The notes: a model not told the origin generated them from the letters alone. Numbered from the stretch's first letter, positions 1 to 9,648 are shown. The stretch: DNA of 64,000 nt from Deltaproteobacteria bacterium (GCA_015233135.1 JADFYH010000005.1:40581-104580), one strand, 5' to 3'. Made by a program: numbers and translations.

Positions 1-1092
1 GATAGATTTATTGTCCGAATGCGAAATCAAATAATTGGGCATCACCGGTACTTTGCCGCCGCCTCCAGGCATGTCGACCACAAATTCCGGAACCGCCAAA
101 CCTGAGGTGTGGCCCCGAAGATATTCGATAATTTCAATCCCTTTCCCGAGCGGCGTTCTAAAATGCGAAAGCCCTTCGGACAAATCGCACTGATAGATGT
201 AATAGGGTTTCACTCGAATGCGCAACAATTCTTGCATGAGTTTTTTCATGATCACCGGATCGGAATTGATTTTACGCAACAAGACCGTCTGATTCATTAC
301 CGGGATACCATGATCCACCAGGCGTGCGCAGGCCTCTGCAGACTCGGGCGTAATCTCAAAAGGATGATTAAAATGGGTCATGAAAAAAACAGGCTGATAT
401 TTTTTGATCATCCTCGCCAATTCATCGGTGATGCGCATGGGCATGACACAAGGGACTTTGGAGGCGATGCGAATAATTTCCACATGAGGGATAGCCCGCA
501 ACCCCTTGAGCCAGCTTTCCAAAATGGATCCCGTCACCACTGCATCGCCACCGGAAAGGATGACATCGCGGATTTCCCTATGCTGACCGATGTACTCCAG
601 AATACGTTCTATTTGTCCTCGCTTCAGATGTCCTTCCTTGTCGAGGATGAGGCGTCGCCTCGTACAAAAACGGCAGTAAAGCGAACAGATACTGGTAATC
701 AAAACCAGCACACGATCGGGATAACGATGGGTCAGGCCTGGCACGGGAGAATCCACATCTTCACCCAGGGGATCTTCAAGATCCACTTCCGCCACGCTCA
801 ATTCACTGGGCGTGGGCACCGCTTGCAACAGAAAAGGACATTCGGGATTTTTCTCATCGATGAGAGAGGCCCAATAGGGAGTGACGGCAAACTTGTATTT
901 GCTGAGGGTAGAATCGATGCGATCGCGTGCCTCGTCACTGAGGGGAATTATTTTTTGAAGATGGGCACCTGTAGTAATAGTATTCTTCATCTGCCATTTG
1001 TAGTCCATCCATTGTTCGCGGGACACCTTGTTCCAGAGGGGAAATTTTTGGAAGTAGAGAGGATTGGTATTGTTGATGTAGGGAAGTTTCAT
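1..1092 (-). CDS. kamA: L-lysine 2,3-aminomutase, 3' end cut by the window edge
   Basis: Radical-SAM, PLP-dependent enzyme that converts L-lysine to L-beta-lysine, the first step of lysine fermentation. I translated the minus strand from the ATG at 1092; the frame stays open to base 1, so about 364 residues are visible and the C-terminus is missing. The [4Fe-4S] motif CSLYCRFC is at residues 136-143, followed by TRRRLI and a GGDAV segment typical of the family. The start codon overlaps the kdd stop by four bases (ATGA), so the two genes are translationally coupled and kdd comes first. A YodO-type aminomutase of another substrate is possible, but the kdd neighbour argues for lysine. Confidence 0.93.
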   Translation of the reverse strand, partial: MKLPYINNTNPLYFQKFPLWNKVSREQWMDYKWQMKNTITTGAHLQKIIPLSDEARDRIDSTLSKYKFAVTPYWASLIDEKNPECPFLLQAVPTPSELSVAEVDLEDPLGEDVDSPVPGLTHRYPDRVLVLITSICSLYCRFCTRRRLILDKEGHLKRGQIERILEYIGQHREIRDVILSGGDAVVTGSILESWLKGLRAIPHVEIIRIASKVPCVMPMRITDELARMIKKYQPVFFMTHFNHPFEITPESAEACARLVDHGIPVMNQTVLLRKINSDPVIMKKLMQELLRIRVKPYYIYQCDLSEGLSHFRTPLGKGIEIIEYLRGHTSGLAVPEFVVDMPGGGGKVPVMPNYLISHSDNKSI

Positions 1093-2117
1093 ATTTTATA
1101 TTTCTCCTCAAACCATTTCCTCAAACCCGTATGATTTCGATACACGTCCAGTGCCAACTCCGCATGCCCCTGCGCATAGCCGTTTCCAATAATGAATTCG
1201 GCGTCTTTGCCTATCCCTTCAGCACCCAGCGCCACTTTTCCAAACGCAGTGGCCATGCTGAAGAAGAGGATGCGTCCTCTTTCTTTCACGGCCAGGATGG
1301 AACTCATTTCTGTGCCGGGAACATTGGCGACGTTGACAACCAGATCATAATTGTTACAGAGTTCGGGCGCGGCGAGCAGCGCCCCTACAGATGTGGCATC
1401 TATTTTAAAAATCTCATCGGCCAGTTTCATTTGTTTCATTTCTTTCAAACTCCCTTGAGAGATATCGAGCGCATGAATTTGAATCTGACCTTCCCATTTA
1501 TTTTTCAAGGCCGCCGCAGAAAGCCTGGCCGACTTTCCGGATCCAACAAAAAGAATTTTATCCCCTGCTCGGGCATAGCGCTGCACCAAAGCCGGTGCGC
1601 CGCAGACATCCAAAAGCGCCAGGGCAATGTTTTGAGGGATATCCGCAGGCAAGCTTGCCGCAATTCCGGTTTCAAAAAGAATGGCATGTCCCGAACAAGC
1701 AACCTGACCCGTTTTAAAATCGATACGATCAATTTTTTCGAGATGAAGGGGAGTAAGGGTGAGAGAAACCAGCGTGGCAATTTCGTCTCCTGTTTTCAGA
1801 GGGAGAGGGCCCTGGTAATTTTTTCCGATTTCCTTCACTCGTCCAATCAGCATGCCACCCGAGTTGGTGACTGGGTTGTGCATCTTTCCACATTGGGTCA
1901 CGATCTCTAAAATTTTTGCCCGTACTTTTTCTCCGGTAACTTCACTTTTCACAATCTGACAAAAACTGGTCGAATCAATATTGAGTTTTTTTACTTCAAT
2001 TAAAATTTCGTTGCTAAAGAGGGGAAGTGCCACATTCAGTTGAATGGCCGCTTGAGGCAGTACTCCCCGGGGAGAAATGACGCGATGCGTTCCATAAGGG
2101 TTGGGTTCGATGCGCAT
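1089..2117 (-). CDS. kdd: L-erythro-3,5-diaminohexanoate dehydrogenase
   Basis: A 342-residue protein of the lysine-fermentation dehydrogenase family, which oxidatively deaminates 3,5-diaminohexanoate with NAD(P). Visible landmarks are the N-terminal MRIEPNPYGTHRVISP, a GroES-like barrel with NSGGMLIGRVKEIG, and a Rossmann fold starting ILFVGSGKSARL near residue 188. It is coupled to kamA by an ATGA overlap. The remaining lysine-fermentation genes (kamDE, kce, kal) are not in this window and may lie beyond base 1. Residues about 244-251 (VGALLAAP) are encoded by a GC-rich palindrome also found at 57470-57493, suggesting an in-frame repeat insertion in the nucleotide-binding half. Confidence 0.9.
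   Translation of the reverse strand: MRIEPNPYGTHRVISPRGVLPQAAIQLNVALPLFSNEILIEVKKLNIDSTSFCQIVKSEVTGEKVRAKILEIVTQCGKMHNPVTNSGGMLIGRVKEIGKNYQGPLPLKTGDEIATLVSLTLTPLHLEKIDRIDFKTGQVACSGHAILFETGIAASLPADIPQNIALALLDVCGAPALVQRYARAGDKILFVGSGKSARLSAAALKNKWEGQIQIHALDISQGSLKEMKQMKLADEIFKIDATSVGALLAAPELCNNYDLVVNVANVPGTEMSSILAVKERGRILFFSMATAFGKVALGAEGIGKDAEFIIGNGYAQGHAELALDVYRNHTGLRKWFEEKYKI
1365..1388. repeat. GC-rich palindromic repeat inside kdd (copy 1)
   Basis: A 24-base unit with GGGCGC and GCGCCC arms, matching 57470-57493 at 22 of 24 positions including the trailing CCTAC. It lies in frame inside kdd and encodes about eight residues. Confidence 0.6.
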
Positions 2118-2154
2118 ACCGTAATTATAGCGAGAGTGGAGATTATTGTGTAAA

Positions 2155-2190
2155 CAAAAAAGCCCCCCGATTTATCGAGAGGCTTTTTTT
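2155..2190 (-). terminator. Rho-independent terminator of the lipoprotein gene
   Basis: On the minus strand a stem containing GCC-T-C-T-CGAT and ATCG-GGGGGC is flanked by runs of A and T, just after the stop at 2210. The A/T flanks on both sides would let it work in either direction. It separates the lipoprotein gene from kdd. Confidence 0.65.
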
Positions 2191-2209
2191 CTTTAAAGAA
2201 CAACAATCA

Positions 2210-3652
2210 CTACGGATGCGGCTGATGCTGTTGCTGCATCTGATTCTGTGCAGTAAATACGGCATTCATCGCATTTTGTACGGCGTCACTATTACAGAAA
2301 TTCATGTTCTGCCAATGCTGTTCGCAGGCTGATACAACGGGTGCCATGGCCGTTGTTCCCATATCCATATTGAGTTCAATATCGGGGGTAGTAGAACAAT
2401 CATAATTACTCAGCGATGCGGTCAAGGTGGTGTCTTCTGCCAGACTCGAATAAAAAGCATCTGTGTCAAAACTAAAGGCTGATACGGCATCATAGTAGGT
2501 TCCAGAAGTCACAGGAACATAGTGATCGGTTTGCCATTCGGTTCCAGTACTAAAGGTATTGGAGCTATCCCCCGAACCAAACGTATTTGCAACCCCACCC
2601 TGGTAGAAAAACACATTTTTTCTACCGGAGGCGCTAACGGAGGTGCTAATTTGACTCTTCGAATAATTTTTATTGCTTTGAGGGACACCATTAAAGGTAT
2701 TGGAGTTGTAACTCTTGTTGGTCAACTGATCTCCCAGTACATGAATGCTGGCCTTGAAATCTCCCTGATTGGAAGAAAACATGTCGGAAGAACGCGCCTG
2801 ATCGGGATCAAAAGTAAAGCTCCCATCACTTTGGGCCAAGAGCGAGGCTGAAAAGATATTTTGATAGATCCCTCCCTTTTCACCATTCACCGAGGTATCG
2901 GTCATAATTTTGCTTGTAGAATTGTAGCGAATATTTTCAGCCTGGCCCGCAGCACCGCTTGAACAAAACCACAAATCGGCCGCAAAACCTGCAGAACCTT
3001 CAGTAGAGGAAGATCCAAAAATTTTGATGAAGATAGTCTGGGAATTTCCCCCTGGCCGATTACGCCCTGGCATATTGGTTGCGTTTATTTTGATCACCTT
3101 GGTATTTGCCTCTTGAGACATGACGGCATCCGCAGCAGTCGCGGGTGTCACCGCATCTGCAGGAATCACAGCAGGCGCCCGCTTCATATAGCAAAGGCTG
3201 GTTCCCGAGCTTTCAATATTCTGCATCGAAAATCCCACACCCTGGGCCATGTAGCATTGAGCGCTTTCTCTAAAAAAGTTATTGATGGTTTGCTGATCGG
3301 TCAAAACCACCGTGGAAGGAGTTGCATTAATACCGGCAAGCATTCCATTCCAGAAGATGGCATCCGCGTTGGAGCCAGACATATCTTGTATGGCGGGCGT
3401 ATTGGAGGTACCAGAGACAGCGGATCGGATGAGCGAGCGCGAAATAGAGGCAGAAGAAGTGCTATCGAGCATACTGCTTAAATCGGGCAATTTGGAAAGC
3501 GAACTTACCTGAGTTGTTACAGCGGGTGTATTGGGATTATTGACTGGGGTGTCTTGACTTCCCACGTTTCCATCCGAGCTGGCACCACCACAAGCAGCAC
3601 TTAAAGCTACTATAGATAACACCATAAAACTTCTAGCAAAAGCACTTTTCAT
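2210..3652 (-). CDS. Predicted lipoprotein of unknown function
   Basis: A 480-residue protein; I do not recognise a family. The ATG at 3652 is chosen over an upstream codon at 3691 because AAAGGAGGGATT precedes it and the product then begins with a normal signal peptide ending in LSAACGG, a lipobox with the acylated Cys about 21 residues in. The mature part is rich in Ser, Thr, Asn and Gly, has a few paired Cys, and ends in a Gln/His-rich tail (QNQMQQQHQPHP) that could bind metal. It is probably anchored in the outer membrane. It is transcribed alone, with a hairpin terminator after it. Confidence 0.75.
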   Translation of the reverse strand: MKSAFARSFMVLSIVALSAACGGASSDGNVGSQDTPVNNPNTPAVTTQVSSLSKLPDLSSMLDSTSSASISRSLIRSAVSGTSNTPAIQDMSGSNADAIFWNGMLAGINATPSTVVLTDQQTINNFFRESAQCYMAQGVGFSMQNIESSGTSLCYMKRAPAVIPADAVTPATAADAVMSQEANTKVIKINATNMPGRNRPGGNSQTIFIKIFGSSSTEGSAGFAADLWFCSSGAAGQAENIRYNSTSKIMTDTSVNGEKGGIYQNIFSASLLAQSDGSFTFDPDQARSSDMFSSNQGDFKASIHVLGDQLTNKSYNSNTFNGVPQSNKNYSKSQISTSVSASGRKNVFFYQGGVANTFGSGDSSNTFSTGTEWQTDHYVPVTSGTYYDAVSAFSFDTDAFYSSLAEDTTLTASLSNYDCSTTPDIELNMDMGTTAMAPVVSACEQHWQNMNFCNSDAVQNAMNAVFTAQNQMQQQHQPHP

Positions 3653-3742
3653 AATCCCTCCTTTAATTAATAACAGTTTGTACAAAACCAATTCAGGGTC
3701 TCTAACGGCAAAATTTAATGAAACTTTAATGAAATGTGAAAA

Positions 3743-3773
3743 GTACTCAAAATGGCTTAAAGGTACTCAAAAT
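3743..3773. promoter_or_regulatory. Direct repeat GTACTCAAAAT x2, 20 bp apart
   Basis: The 11-base word occurs at 3743-3753 and 3763-3773, so the copies are two helical turns apart. They lie in the AT-rich 278-base gap between two divergent genes. The layout fits a tandem regulator site, but no regulator is identified. Confidence 0.35.
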
Positions 3774-3930
3774 ACTTTGCCTTGCCAACCCAGCTAAAAA
3801 ATAAAATAAAAAATTTTTATTGTTTTATTTCATGCAGATAGTTAGACGCTAAAAGAATGTTAGCAACACTTTTGCGGGGAGACCGATAATAGTACTGGTT
3901 TTGATCAGTATTTTTAACAGGAGATGTTGT

Positions 3931-4806
3931 ATGACTGATAGAATCTCGAGTGTCGCTTCAAACTTTTTTCCCCCTTTACCCCACGTGGAGCTCATTTCCG
4001 GAGTTTCTAAGGTCACCCAAACCCTGCACAATGAGGGGCTTCAATTTATTCAATCCTTGCAAGGTTCAACTGAAGGCTTGGGCAATACCGCAAGACGTTT
4101 TGCTCCAATTCTCTGTGTTGCAGGGGCAGCGGTAGCCGCTGTTGTTCTGGGCCGAGCTTGCCCAACTTTAATAGCCTCCTTGTCTCGATTTATTTCTTCC
4201 TCTCCTCAAAAACTTGTCTTGACTGCTTTAGTAGCGGGGATAGCAGGCTGCGGTGCAACAGCCGTTGGCAGCAACAAAGATTCTGAGGATGCTTCTCCAG
4301 CAAATCCCCCTCAAGACGTATCTCATTCAGAAGTTGCGGGTGGCGATGCAGGTGCCGCTGCATGCCCACAAAATCCAGGGGTTTTGTATATGTCGAGCGC
4401 CGCTCAGCGTGTCAGCGATGGAATCCTCCTCACTGTGGGTGCAGAATCGTTTAGCCCTTGTGCCAGGGGAATCGCATTATTCAGGTTTGATGGATCTTGT
4501 GAGGAAGTCCGGGCAGCCAATGCCGCCAGAACTTATCCAAACTGCTCTATGGATGCACACAGCGCTCTTATTTCATTAGATGACAATCACCTGCAAATAC
4601 TCCGTGATACTGTAAGGAACCAGCAGATTCAAATTGTAGATCCCATGCCAATAGCTGCCTCCTTGCATAGCGCTTGCTATCTCTTTGTGCCTTACAATGG
4701 GCCACTGCCTTCTACTGTTCCGCCCCCACGCAGCCCTGCAGATGGCACGGCCTGCCCACAACCTGAGGCCCCCAGCATTTATTCTCAGTCTGTAACAATT
4801 GAATAA
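3931..4806 (+). CDS. Hypothetical protein with two hydrophobic segments
   Basis: A 291-residue protein with no family I recognise. The ATG at 3931 is preceded by CAGGAGATGTTGT, a good ribosome site, whereas the upstream codon at 3901 has none. Hydrophobic stretches lie at about residues 57-84 and 94-108. The second ends in VAGIAGCGAT, which resembles a lipobox (C107) but sits far from the N-terminus. The remainder is polar, with several Cys in a likely exported domain and a Pro-rich end. It lies upstream of, and in the same direction as, the large cysteine-rich surface protein, so the two may act together. Confidence 0.65.
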   Translation: MTDRISSVASNFFPPLPHVELISGVSKVTQTLHNEGLQFIQSLQGSTEGLGNTARRFAPILCVAGAAVAAVVLGRACPTLIASLSRFISSSPQKLVLTALVAGIAGCGATAVGSNKDSEDASPANPPQDVSHSEVAGGDAGAAACPQNPGVLYMSSAAQRVSDGILLTVGAESFSPCARGIALFRFDGSCEEVRAANAARTYPNCSMDAHSALISLDDNHLQILRDTVRNQQIQIVDPMPIAASLHSACYLFVPYNGPLPSTVPPPRSPADGTACPQPEAPSIYSQSVTIE

Positions 4807-4925
4807 TAAATGGTTCCCAGAAAAAGGCTTGCTTTACTACTGCAGCTTAAGTTCTATAGCCCCTGTGTAGTCATCCATAACCCCGCATTTACAAATAATG
4901 CGAAGACAGCCTGAGAGGCGATTGT

Positions 4926-7556
4926 ATGAAAAAAAATAAACTTGTTGTGGTAGCAGTAAGCGTTTTTTCTTTCATGTTTCTCCCTCATCCGGGATACACT
5001 CAAATATTTCAAAACTCAGATACAGCCTGTGAGTCTGTGCCCGTTTTATGCAGTTCGGCTTCCACCGCGCCCTACACCACTTGTACCAGTTATGCGAATT
5101 CCATCAGCTGCAAAAGTAAATTTTCAAAAACAGACATGAACAACGACGGCTACACCGATTGTGTTTTATTGAATGCTACAGATCGTATTGCCACTTCGTG
5201 GCCCACATTCAGTGTGATGCTAAATGCAGGGTCCTCTCAAAGTGCCTGTGGAACTGCACCCGGCGTTTTTAATAATACTACAGACTACATGGTTGTCCCC
5301 ATCGACATGAATATACAGGAGAGAAGAAATGGATCTGTTGTAACCGGTCGTCTTGCAAATACAGACCCTGGAGATTACGTTTGGTTCGATAGAAATTATG
5401 CTGAATATCCCTCTTACATCGGGGTACTTTTACCTGGTTTCGATTTGACTACTGACGAACCCGCCTCTCCATTAATAGAGCTAATGTCCAATGCCCCTGC
5501 AGACTACACCAATGGAGAAGCCTGGCCCAGCATGGTGTTATCAAATTGTGGGGGCCAAGGCCTGGCAACAGATCTTTACTACCCCTTGGTTTACAGACTA
5601 AACGCCGAGAAGCTGCAAATTCATGCCCTGAGGTATGGGGCCTATGATACCAATATCAGCACCGGGATTGTTGCATCTCAACACGCAACTGTTTCCATTG
5701 CCCTGGGCGATTTTAATGAAGACGGTCAAAATGACGTAGCATTGGCAGTCAATGATGCCGTATCCGATGGTGGGCTTGGGAGTCAATTGGTCATCTGCCT
5801 CAGCACTGGAGCCTGTTCTACAGGCAGCATTGGGTTTAATTGCAGCACGGTTCAAATTATGGGCGCTGGCAGTAGCCATACTACAGCAGACGACTTGAAA
5901 TTGATGTCGATAGTCACTGGGGATTTTAACGGAGACCACCATCAGGATATTGCAATCACAGAATCCGGTTTTGTCGACCCTACCCATAGAGGAGTTCATG
6001 TTTTTCAAGGAAAGGGAAATGGCTCCTTTGTTAGCCCGGGAATCCATATCGATGGGAATTTAAATGGCAACCCTAGTGCGGTTCCCTATGCTTTGACCAC
6101 GGGATGTTTCAACAACGACAACTACGAAGATATTGCCTACAGTTATGACGATGGCGTCAAAGGTGCGGTAGGATTGATTTTGTCCGAAGTGAATGGGTCG
6201 GGGGATATTGCTTCCAGCACCCCCAGCAAGCTCTCTTTCATTTCGGGTTCAGCTGCAGCCGCAACGGTAAGAGGGATAGACGCTGCGGACTTCGACGGGC
6301 TGGGAGGTGATGATATTGTTGCCTTAGCTACCAATGGTTCTTCTGTCAGATCTGCCTACATCTTCATGAACAAAATAGAACTTGTGCATGCCGATGCAGG
6401 CCCGCCAGCCTCGGTGAATGTTGGAGTGAATTTGCCTATTACCGGTGCTTCTTGCAGCATCGACCCTACTGAAACTGTTTCATACAACATCAACTGGTTA
6501 ACAAGTTCCACGCCGCCGGGTGCAGCAGCCCCCACTTATTCGAGCACCACGACCCTTGCTCCCACGGTTAATTTTTCTTCCGCAGGGACGTACATCTTAA
6601 AACTCAGATGTGAGGTCTCGCGCTGTGGAAACAGTGGCAGTAACTTCAGGGGCACAGCCGCCAAGATCGTCAATGTCAGTTCACCCGCTGTTTGCGGCAA
6701 CGGTATTCCAGAACCTGGTGAGCAATGTGATCATGGAGCTTTAAATGGAACTCCAGGTGACAGATGTTCTTCTACCTGCGCTTCCCTCACATGTGGAGAC
6801 GGTATTGTTCAGGCAGACCTTGGAGAGCAATGTGATCATGGTGTCGCCAATGGAACTCAAGGAAACAGCTGTTCCTCCACTTGCACTTCCCTAAAATGTG
6901 GAGACGGCATTGTTCAAAGAGATCTTGGAGAAGAATGCGATGATGGAAACAACATCAATGGAGATGGTTGCGATCAACAGTGCAGAATAGAAAGATGTGG
7001 AAATGGAAGGATTGATCAGGGAGAACAATGCGACGATGGCAACAACATCAGCGGAGATGGTTGCGATTCCAGCTGCAAAATTGAAGTCTGCGGAGACCAT
7101 ATTATAGACGCCCATGAACAATGCGACGATGGCAACACGGTTTCTGGCGATGGGTGTTCTTCTACTTGTCAAACCGAAGGAACCATTCAATGTGGCAATC
7201 ATATAATAGAAACAGGCGAGGGTTGCGATGATGGCGCTCTCAATGGAACCCCCGGAGATCCTTGTTCTGCCGATTGTAAAGTCATTACAGCAAACCCTGT
7301 CTGTGGCAATCGTGTCATAGAAACGGGAGAGGCTTGTGATGATGGGAACACACAGAGTGGAGATGGATGCAGCAGCTCTTGCACACTTGAAAACGTAGCA
7401 AATCCACCTCCTGTCTTGCCTTCTGGCTTCGACAGCCAGGGGGGCTGCGCGGCTTCGTTGAATCCTCAGACGCCGTTATCGCCAACGAATTTCATTCTCA
7501 TTATCAGTGGTGCTGTTATTTTATTGGTGGTGCGGAAAGACAAGCAAAAAAAATGA
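4926..7556 (+). CDS. Surface protein: FG-GAP repeats, Myxococcus-type Cys-rich repeats, C-terminal sorting tag
   Basis: An 876-residue exported protein with a cleavable signal peptide (about residues 1-25, ending GYTQ). The N-terminal two thirds carry FG-GAP/VCBS-like calcium loops such as TDMNNDGYTDC, GDFNEDGQNDVA, GDFNGDHHQDIA and ADFDGLGGDDIV, suggesting a beta-propeller. An Ig/PKD-like stretch follows near residues 500-585. Residues about 590-823 hold seven disulfide-rich repeats of the form CGNGxIxxGEQCDDGNxxxGDGCxxxC, known from myxobacterial proteins. The end is GGC (residues 839-841), a hydrophobic segment and KDKQKK, like MYXO-CTERM tags. It is likely displayed on the outer surface; the ligand is unknown. 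Confidence 0.85.
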   Translation: MKKNKLVVVAVSVFSFMFLPHPGYTQIFQNSDTACESVPVLCSSASTAPYTTCTSYANSISCKSKFSKTDMNNDGYTDCVLLNATDRIATSWPTFSVMLNAGSSQSACGTAPGVFNNTTDYMVVPIDMNIQERRNGSVVTGRLANTDPGDYVWFDRNYAEYPSYIGVLLPGFDLTTDEPASPLIELMSNAPADYTNGEAWPSMVLSNCGGQGLATDLYYPLVYRLNAEKLQIHALRYGAYDTNISTGIVASQHATVSIALGDFNEDGQNDVALAVNDAVSDGGLGSQLVICLSTGACSTGSIGFNCSTVQIMGAGSSHTTADDLKLMSIVTGDFNGDHHQDIAITESGFVDPTHRGVHVFQGKGNGSFVSPGIHIDGNLNGNPSAVPYALTTGCFNNDNYEDIAYSYDDGVKGAVGLILSEVNGSGDIASSTPSKLSFISGSAAAATVRGIDAADFDGLGGDDIVALATNGSSVRSAYIFMNKIELVHADAGPPASVNVGVNLPITGASCSIDPTETVSYNINWLTSSTPPGAAAPTYSSTTTLAPTVNFSSAGTYILKLRCEVSRCGNSGSNFRGTAAKIVNVSSPAVCGNGIPEPGEQCDHGALNGTPGDRCSSTCASLTCGDGIVQADLGEQCDHGVANGTQGNSCSSTCTSLKCGDGIVQRDLGEECDDGNNINGDGCDQQCRIERCGNGRIDQGEQCDDGNNISGDGCDSSCKIEVCGDHIIDAHEQCDDGNTVSGDGCSSTCQTEGTIQCGNHIIETGEGCDDGALNGTPGDPCSADCKVITANPVCGNRVIETGEACDDGNTQSGDGCSSSCTLENVANPPPVLPSGFDSQGGCAASLNPQTPLSPTNFILIISGAVILLVVRKDKQKK

Positions 7557-7613
7557 AGAAGATGAGTGCCGATGCCTTAGTCAATGTTGCTTTAAGTAAG
7601 ACTGTATAGATAC

Positions 7614-8303
7614 ATGCCTATTCAAATCCTCGTCGTCGAAGACGAACCTGATATCGCCGGCCTCATTGCCTTTAACTTAAAGCAAGAAGGTTACCTCTGC
7701 TTTTTGGCGATAGATGCAAGGTCAGCCCTTGAAAAAATTAAAAAAGAAAAAATTGATTTTATTATTTTGGATTTAATGCTTCCGGGCATGAATGGTCTCG
7801 ATCTCTGCCGCAATTTGAAGGCGAATCCTAAAACGCAAAAAATTCCTGTGCTGATTCTTACAGCCAAAGGGGGAGAAATTGATCGTGTTGTAGGTTTTGA
7901 ATTGGGGGCGGACGATTACATGGTGAAACCCTTCAGCCCGCGGGAACTGATTCTGCGCATTAAGGCAATTCTCAAGCGGATGAGTGAGCCTAAAAACAAA
8001 GGGGCTCAATTTTATCAGCATGGGCTGCTGCGTTTGGATACTGATCAACATCGTGTCTGGGTGAAGGAAAAAGAACTGCAATTCACTGCGACAGAATTCA
8101 AACTGCTGGAATTTTTTCTCAAGAGTCATTCGCGTATCCTTACCCGAGAAATTCTACTCGACCAGGTGTGGGGTTATGAGGTGGCGGTGACCACGCGAAC
8201 CATAGACACCCACGTGAAGCGCCTCCGTGAAAAGTTGGGGGAGGCCGGGGAATATATTGAAACGGTCCGCGGGGTGGGATATCGCTTAGCGGAGGAAGCC
8301 TGA
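7614..8303 (+). CDS. OmpR/PhoB-family response regulator
   Basis: A 229-residue DNA-binding response regulator. The receiver domain (about 1-120) has the acidic pocket in VVEDE, phospho-acceptor D53 in IILDLMLPGMNG, and the conserved Lys in MVKPF. The C-terminal winged helix (about 132-228) contains the ending RTIDTHVKRLREKLG...RGVGYRL typical of PhoB. The sensor kinase gene starts seven bases after its stop, so the pair forms one operon. Similarity is PhoB-like, but no pst, phoU or alkaline phosphatase gene is nearby, so the signal is not established. Confidence 0.92.
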   Translation: MPIQILVVEDEPDIAGLIAFNLKQEGYLCFLAIDARSALEKIKKEKIDFIILDLMLPGMNGLDLCRNLKANPKTQKIPVLILTAKGGEIDRVVGFELGADDYMVKPFSPRELILRIKAILKRMSEPKNKGAQFYQHGLLRLDTDQHRVWVKEKELQFTATEFKLLEFFLKSHSRILTREILLDQVWGYEVAVTTRTIDTHVKRLREKLGEAGEYIETVRGVGYRLAEEA

Positions 8304-8310
8304 ATTTCTC

Positions 8311-9480
8311 ATGAATTTTATTTCCCTCCTATTTTTATTGATTCTCCTTTTTTTGGTTTATCGCTTGCGAGCCGATTATTTAGGCAAACTGCAGGTTCTG
8401 GAACAAGCCAACACCCTCAATATAAAAAAAAATATTACGGATTTGAAGTTGCTCGAGTCAGAAACCCTAAGGCTGAGAGCCGTGCTGGAAGGCATGCAGG
8501 AAGGGGTGATGCTGATCGACGAAAATCGAAGAATCAGATTGGTGAATACAAGTCTTTTAAAAATTTTTAATCTTCAGGAAAGCCCTCTGGGAAAAACTCC
8601 CCTGGAAGTGTTTAGAAATATCGCCCTGGAAAAAATGTTGGAGAAAATTTTTAGCGATTGTGAATTTTGTGAGCAAGAGATTGTTTTGGAGGGGCCCGTC
8701 CCCAGTTATCTTCAGGTGCATTCGGGGCGCGTGAAAAATACTCAAGGGGCCGTGATTGTGTTTCATGATGTGACTCATCTGAGAAAACTCGAACAGGTGC
8801 GTCGCGAATTTGTGGCGAATGCCTCCCACGAACTCAAAACTCCTCTGGCGGCCATTAAGGGATACACCGAAACCTTGCTGGCTGGGGCTTACCGGGATGA
8901 AACCCATGCACTCAAATTTTTAAAAATCATCGAAACTCATGCCAACCGACTCCATGCGATTATCAACGATTTGCTCGACCTTTCCAAAATGGAATCGGCG
9001 CAATATCAGCTCAAGATAGAAAAAATTGAGGTTGCGGCTTTGTTCGAAGAATTGAGAGCTACCTTTGCACAAGCTTGTGAACAAAAAAATATCCGCTTTG
9101 AAATTTCTCCTTTTCAACAGCAGCAGGTCTGGGCCGATTTACCCGCGCTGCGGCAGATTCTTTCCAACCTCCTTGAGAATGCGATCAAGTACAGTCCAAC
9201 GGCTGCGCGCATCAGCTTGAGTTTGGAAACGCAAGGTGAAAAGGTCGTGTTTCAAGTGAAAGATACCGGCCCGGGCATAGCGCCAGAGCATTTATCCCGT
9301 CTCTTCGAAAGGTTCTACCGAGTCGACCCTTCCCGCTCCAGAGAGCAGGGGGGCACAGGCTTGGGTCTACCGATTGTCAAACACCTCGTGCAACATCATG
9401 GCGGCCGGGTGTGGGTAGAAAGCCACTTTGGAGAAGGGGCTTGTTTTTATGTCGAGTTACCGCAACGGGGGATGATCTAG
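8311..9480 (+). CDS. PhoR-like sensor histidine kinase
   Basis: A 389-residue membrane kinase paired with the preceding regulator. One N-terminal transmembrane segment (about residues 1-16) is followed by a short coiled region and a PAS domain (about 55-155). The dimerisation domain has the phospho-accepting H173 in ANASHELKTPLAAIKGY. The ATPase domain shows the N box LLENAIKYSP, G1 DTGPGIA, F box FERFYRVD and G2 GGTGLGLPIV. The lack of a periplasmic sensor loop suggests it senses through the membrane, the PAS domain or a partner, as PhoR does with PstB/PhoU. Confidence 0.92.
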   Translation: MNFISLLFLLILLFLVYRLRADYLGKLQVLEQANTLNIKKNITDLKLLESETLRLRAVLEGMQEGVMLIDENRRIRLVNTSLLKIFNLQESPLGKTPLEVFRNIALEKMLEKIFSDCEFCEQEIVLEGPVPSYLQVHSGRVKNTQGAVIVFHDVTHLRKLEQVRREFVANASHELKTPLAAIKGYTETLLAGAYRDETHALKFLKIIETHANRLHAIINDLLDLSKMESAQYQLKIEKIEVAALFEELRATFAQACEQKNIRFEISPFQQQQVWADLPALRQILSNLLENAIKYSPTAARISLSLETQGEKVVFQVKDTGPGIAPEHLSRLFERFYRVDPSRSREQGGTGLGLPIVKHLVQHHGGRVWVESHFGEGACFYVELPQRGMI

Positions 9481-9502
9481 TGTTTATCTATATATCTTCG
9501 CA

Positions 9503-9558
9503 CGGGGTATGAACCCCGCGCTCGACCAAAGGGCGAGCACTACGTTGCTCCCCTTTGG
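9503..9558. repeat. Two adjacent intergenic hairpins
   Basis: CGGGGT/ACCCCG pairs at 9503-9518. CCAAAGGG (9526-9533) pairs with CCCTTTGG (9551-9558) around an inner GAGCA/TGCTC stem. There is no T-run, so this looks like a palindromic repeat rather than a standard terminator. The rest of 9481-9648 shows nothing else I can name. Confidence 0.5.
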
Positions 9559-9648
9559 AAACCCCATTGTATAAGGTGCCCATGGTAAGCCACAGGGTAA
9601 ATAAAATAATCTATTCTAAAAAAATGTGAAGTTACTCCCGTCTACGAC

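Noticed and set aside
109..1134. Long plus-strand frame of 341 codons
   Set aside because: It is antisense to kamA, whose radical-SAM motif and family sequence are clear on the minus strand.
6890..7380. CRISPR-like or satellite repeats
   Set aside because: The repeated DNA encodes in-frame disulfide-rich protein repeats with varying codons.
7614..9480. Assignment as phoBR controlling phosphate uptake
   Set aside because: No pst, phoU or phosphatase gene nearby, and the adjacent transporter genes are for sulfate; I keep only the family name.
9481..9648. Terminator after the histidine kinase
   Set aside because: Hairpins are strong but have no T-run on either strand.
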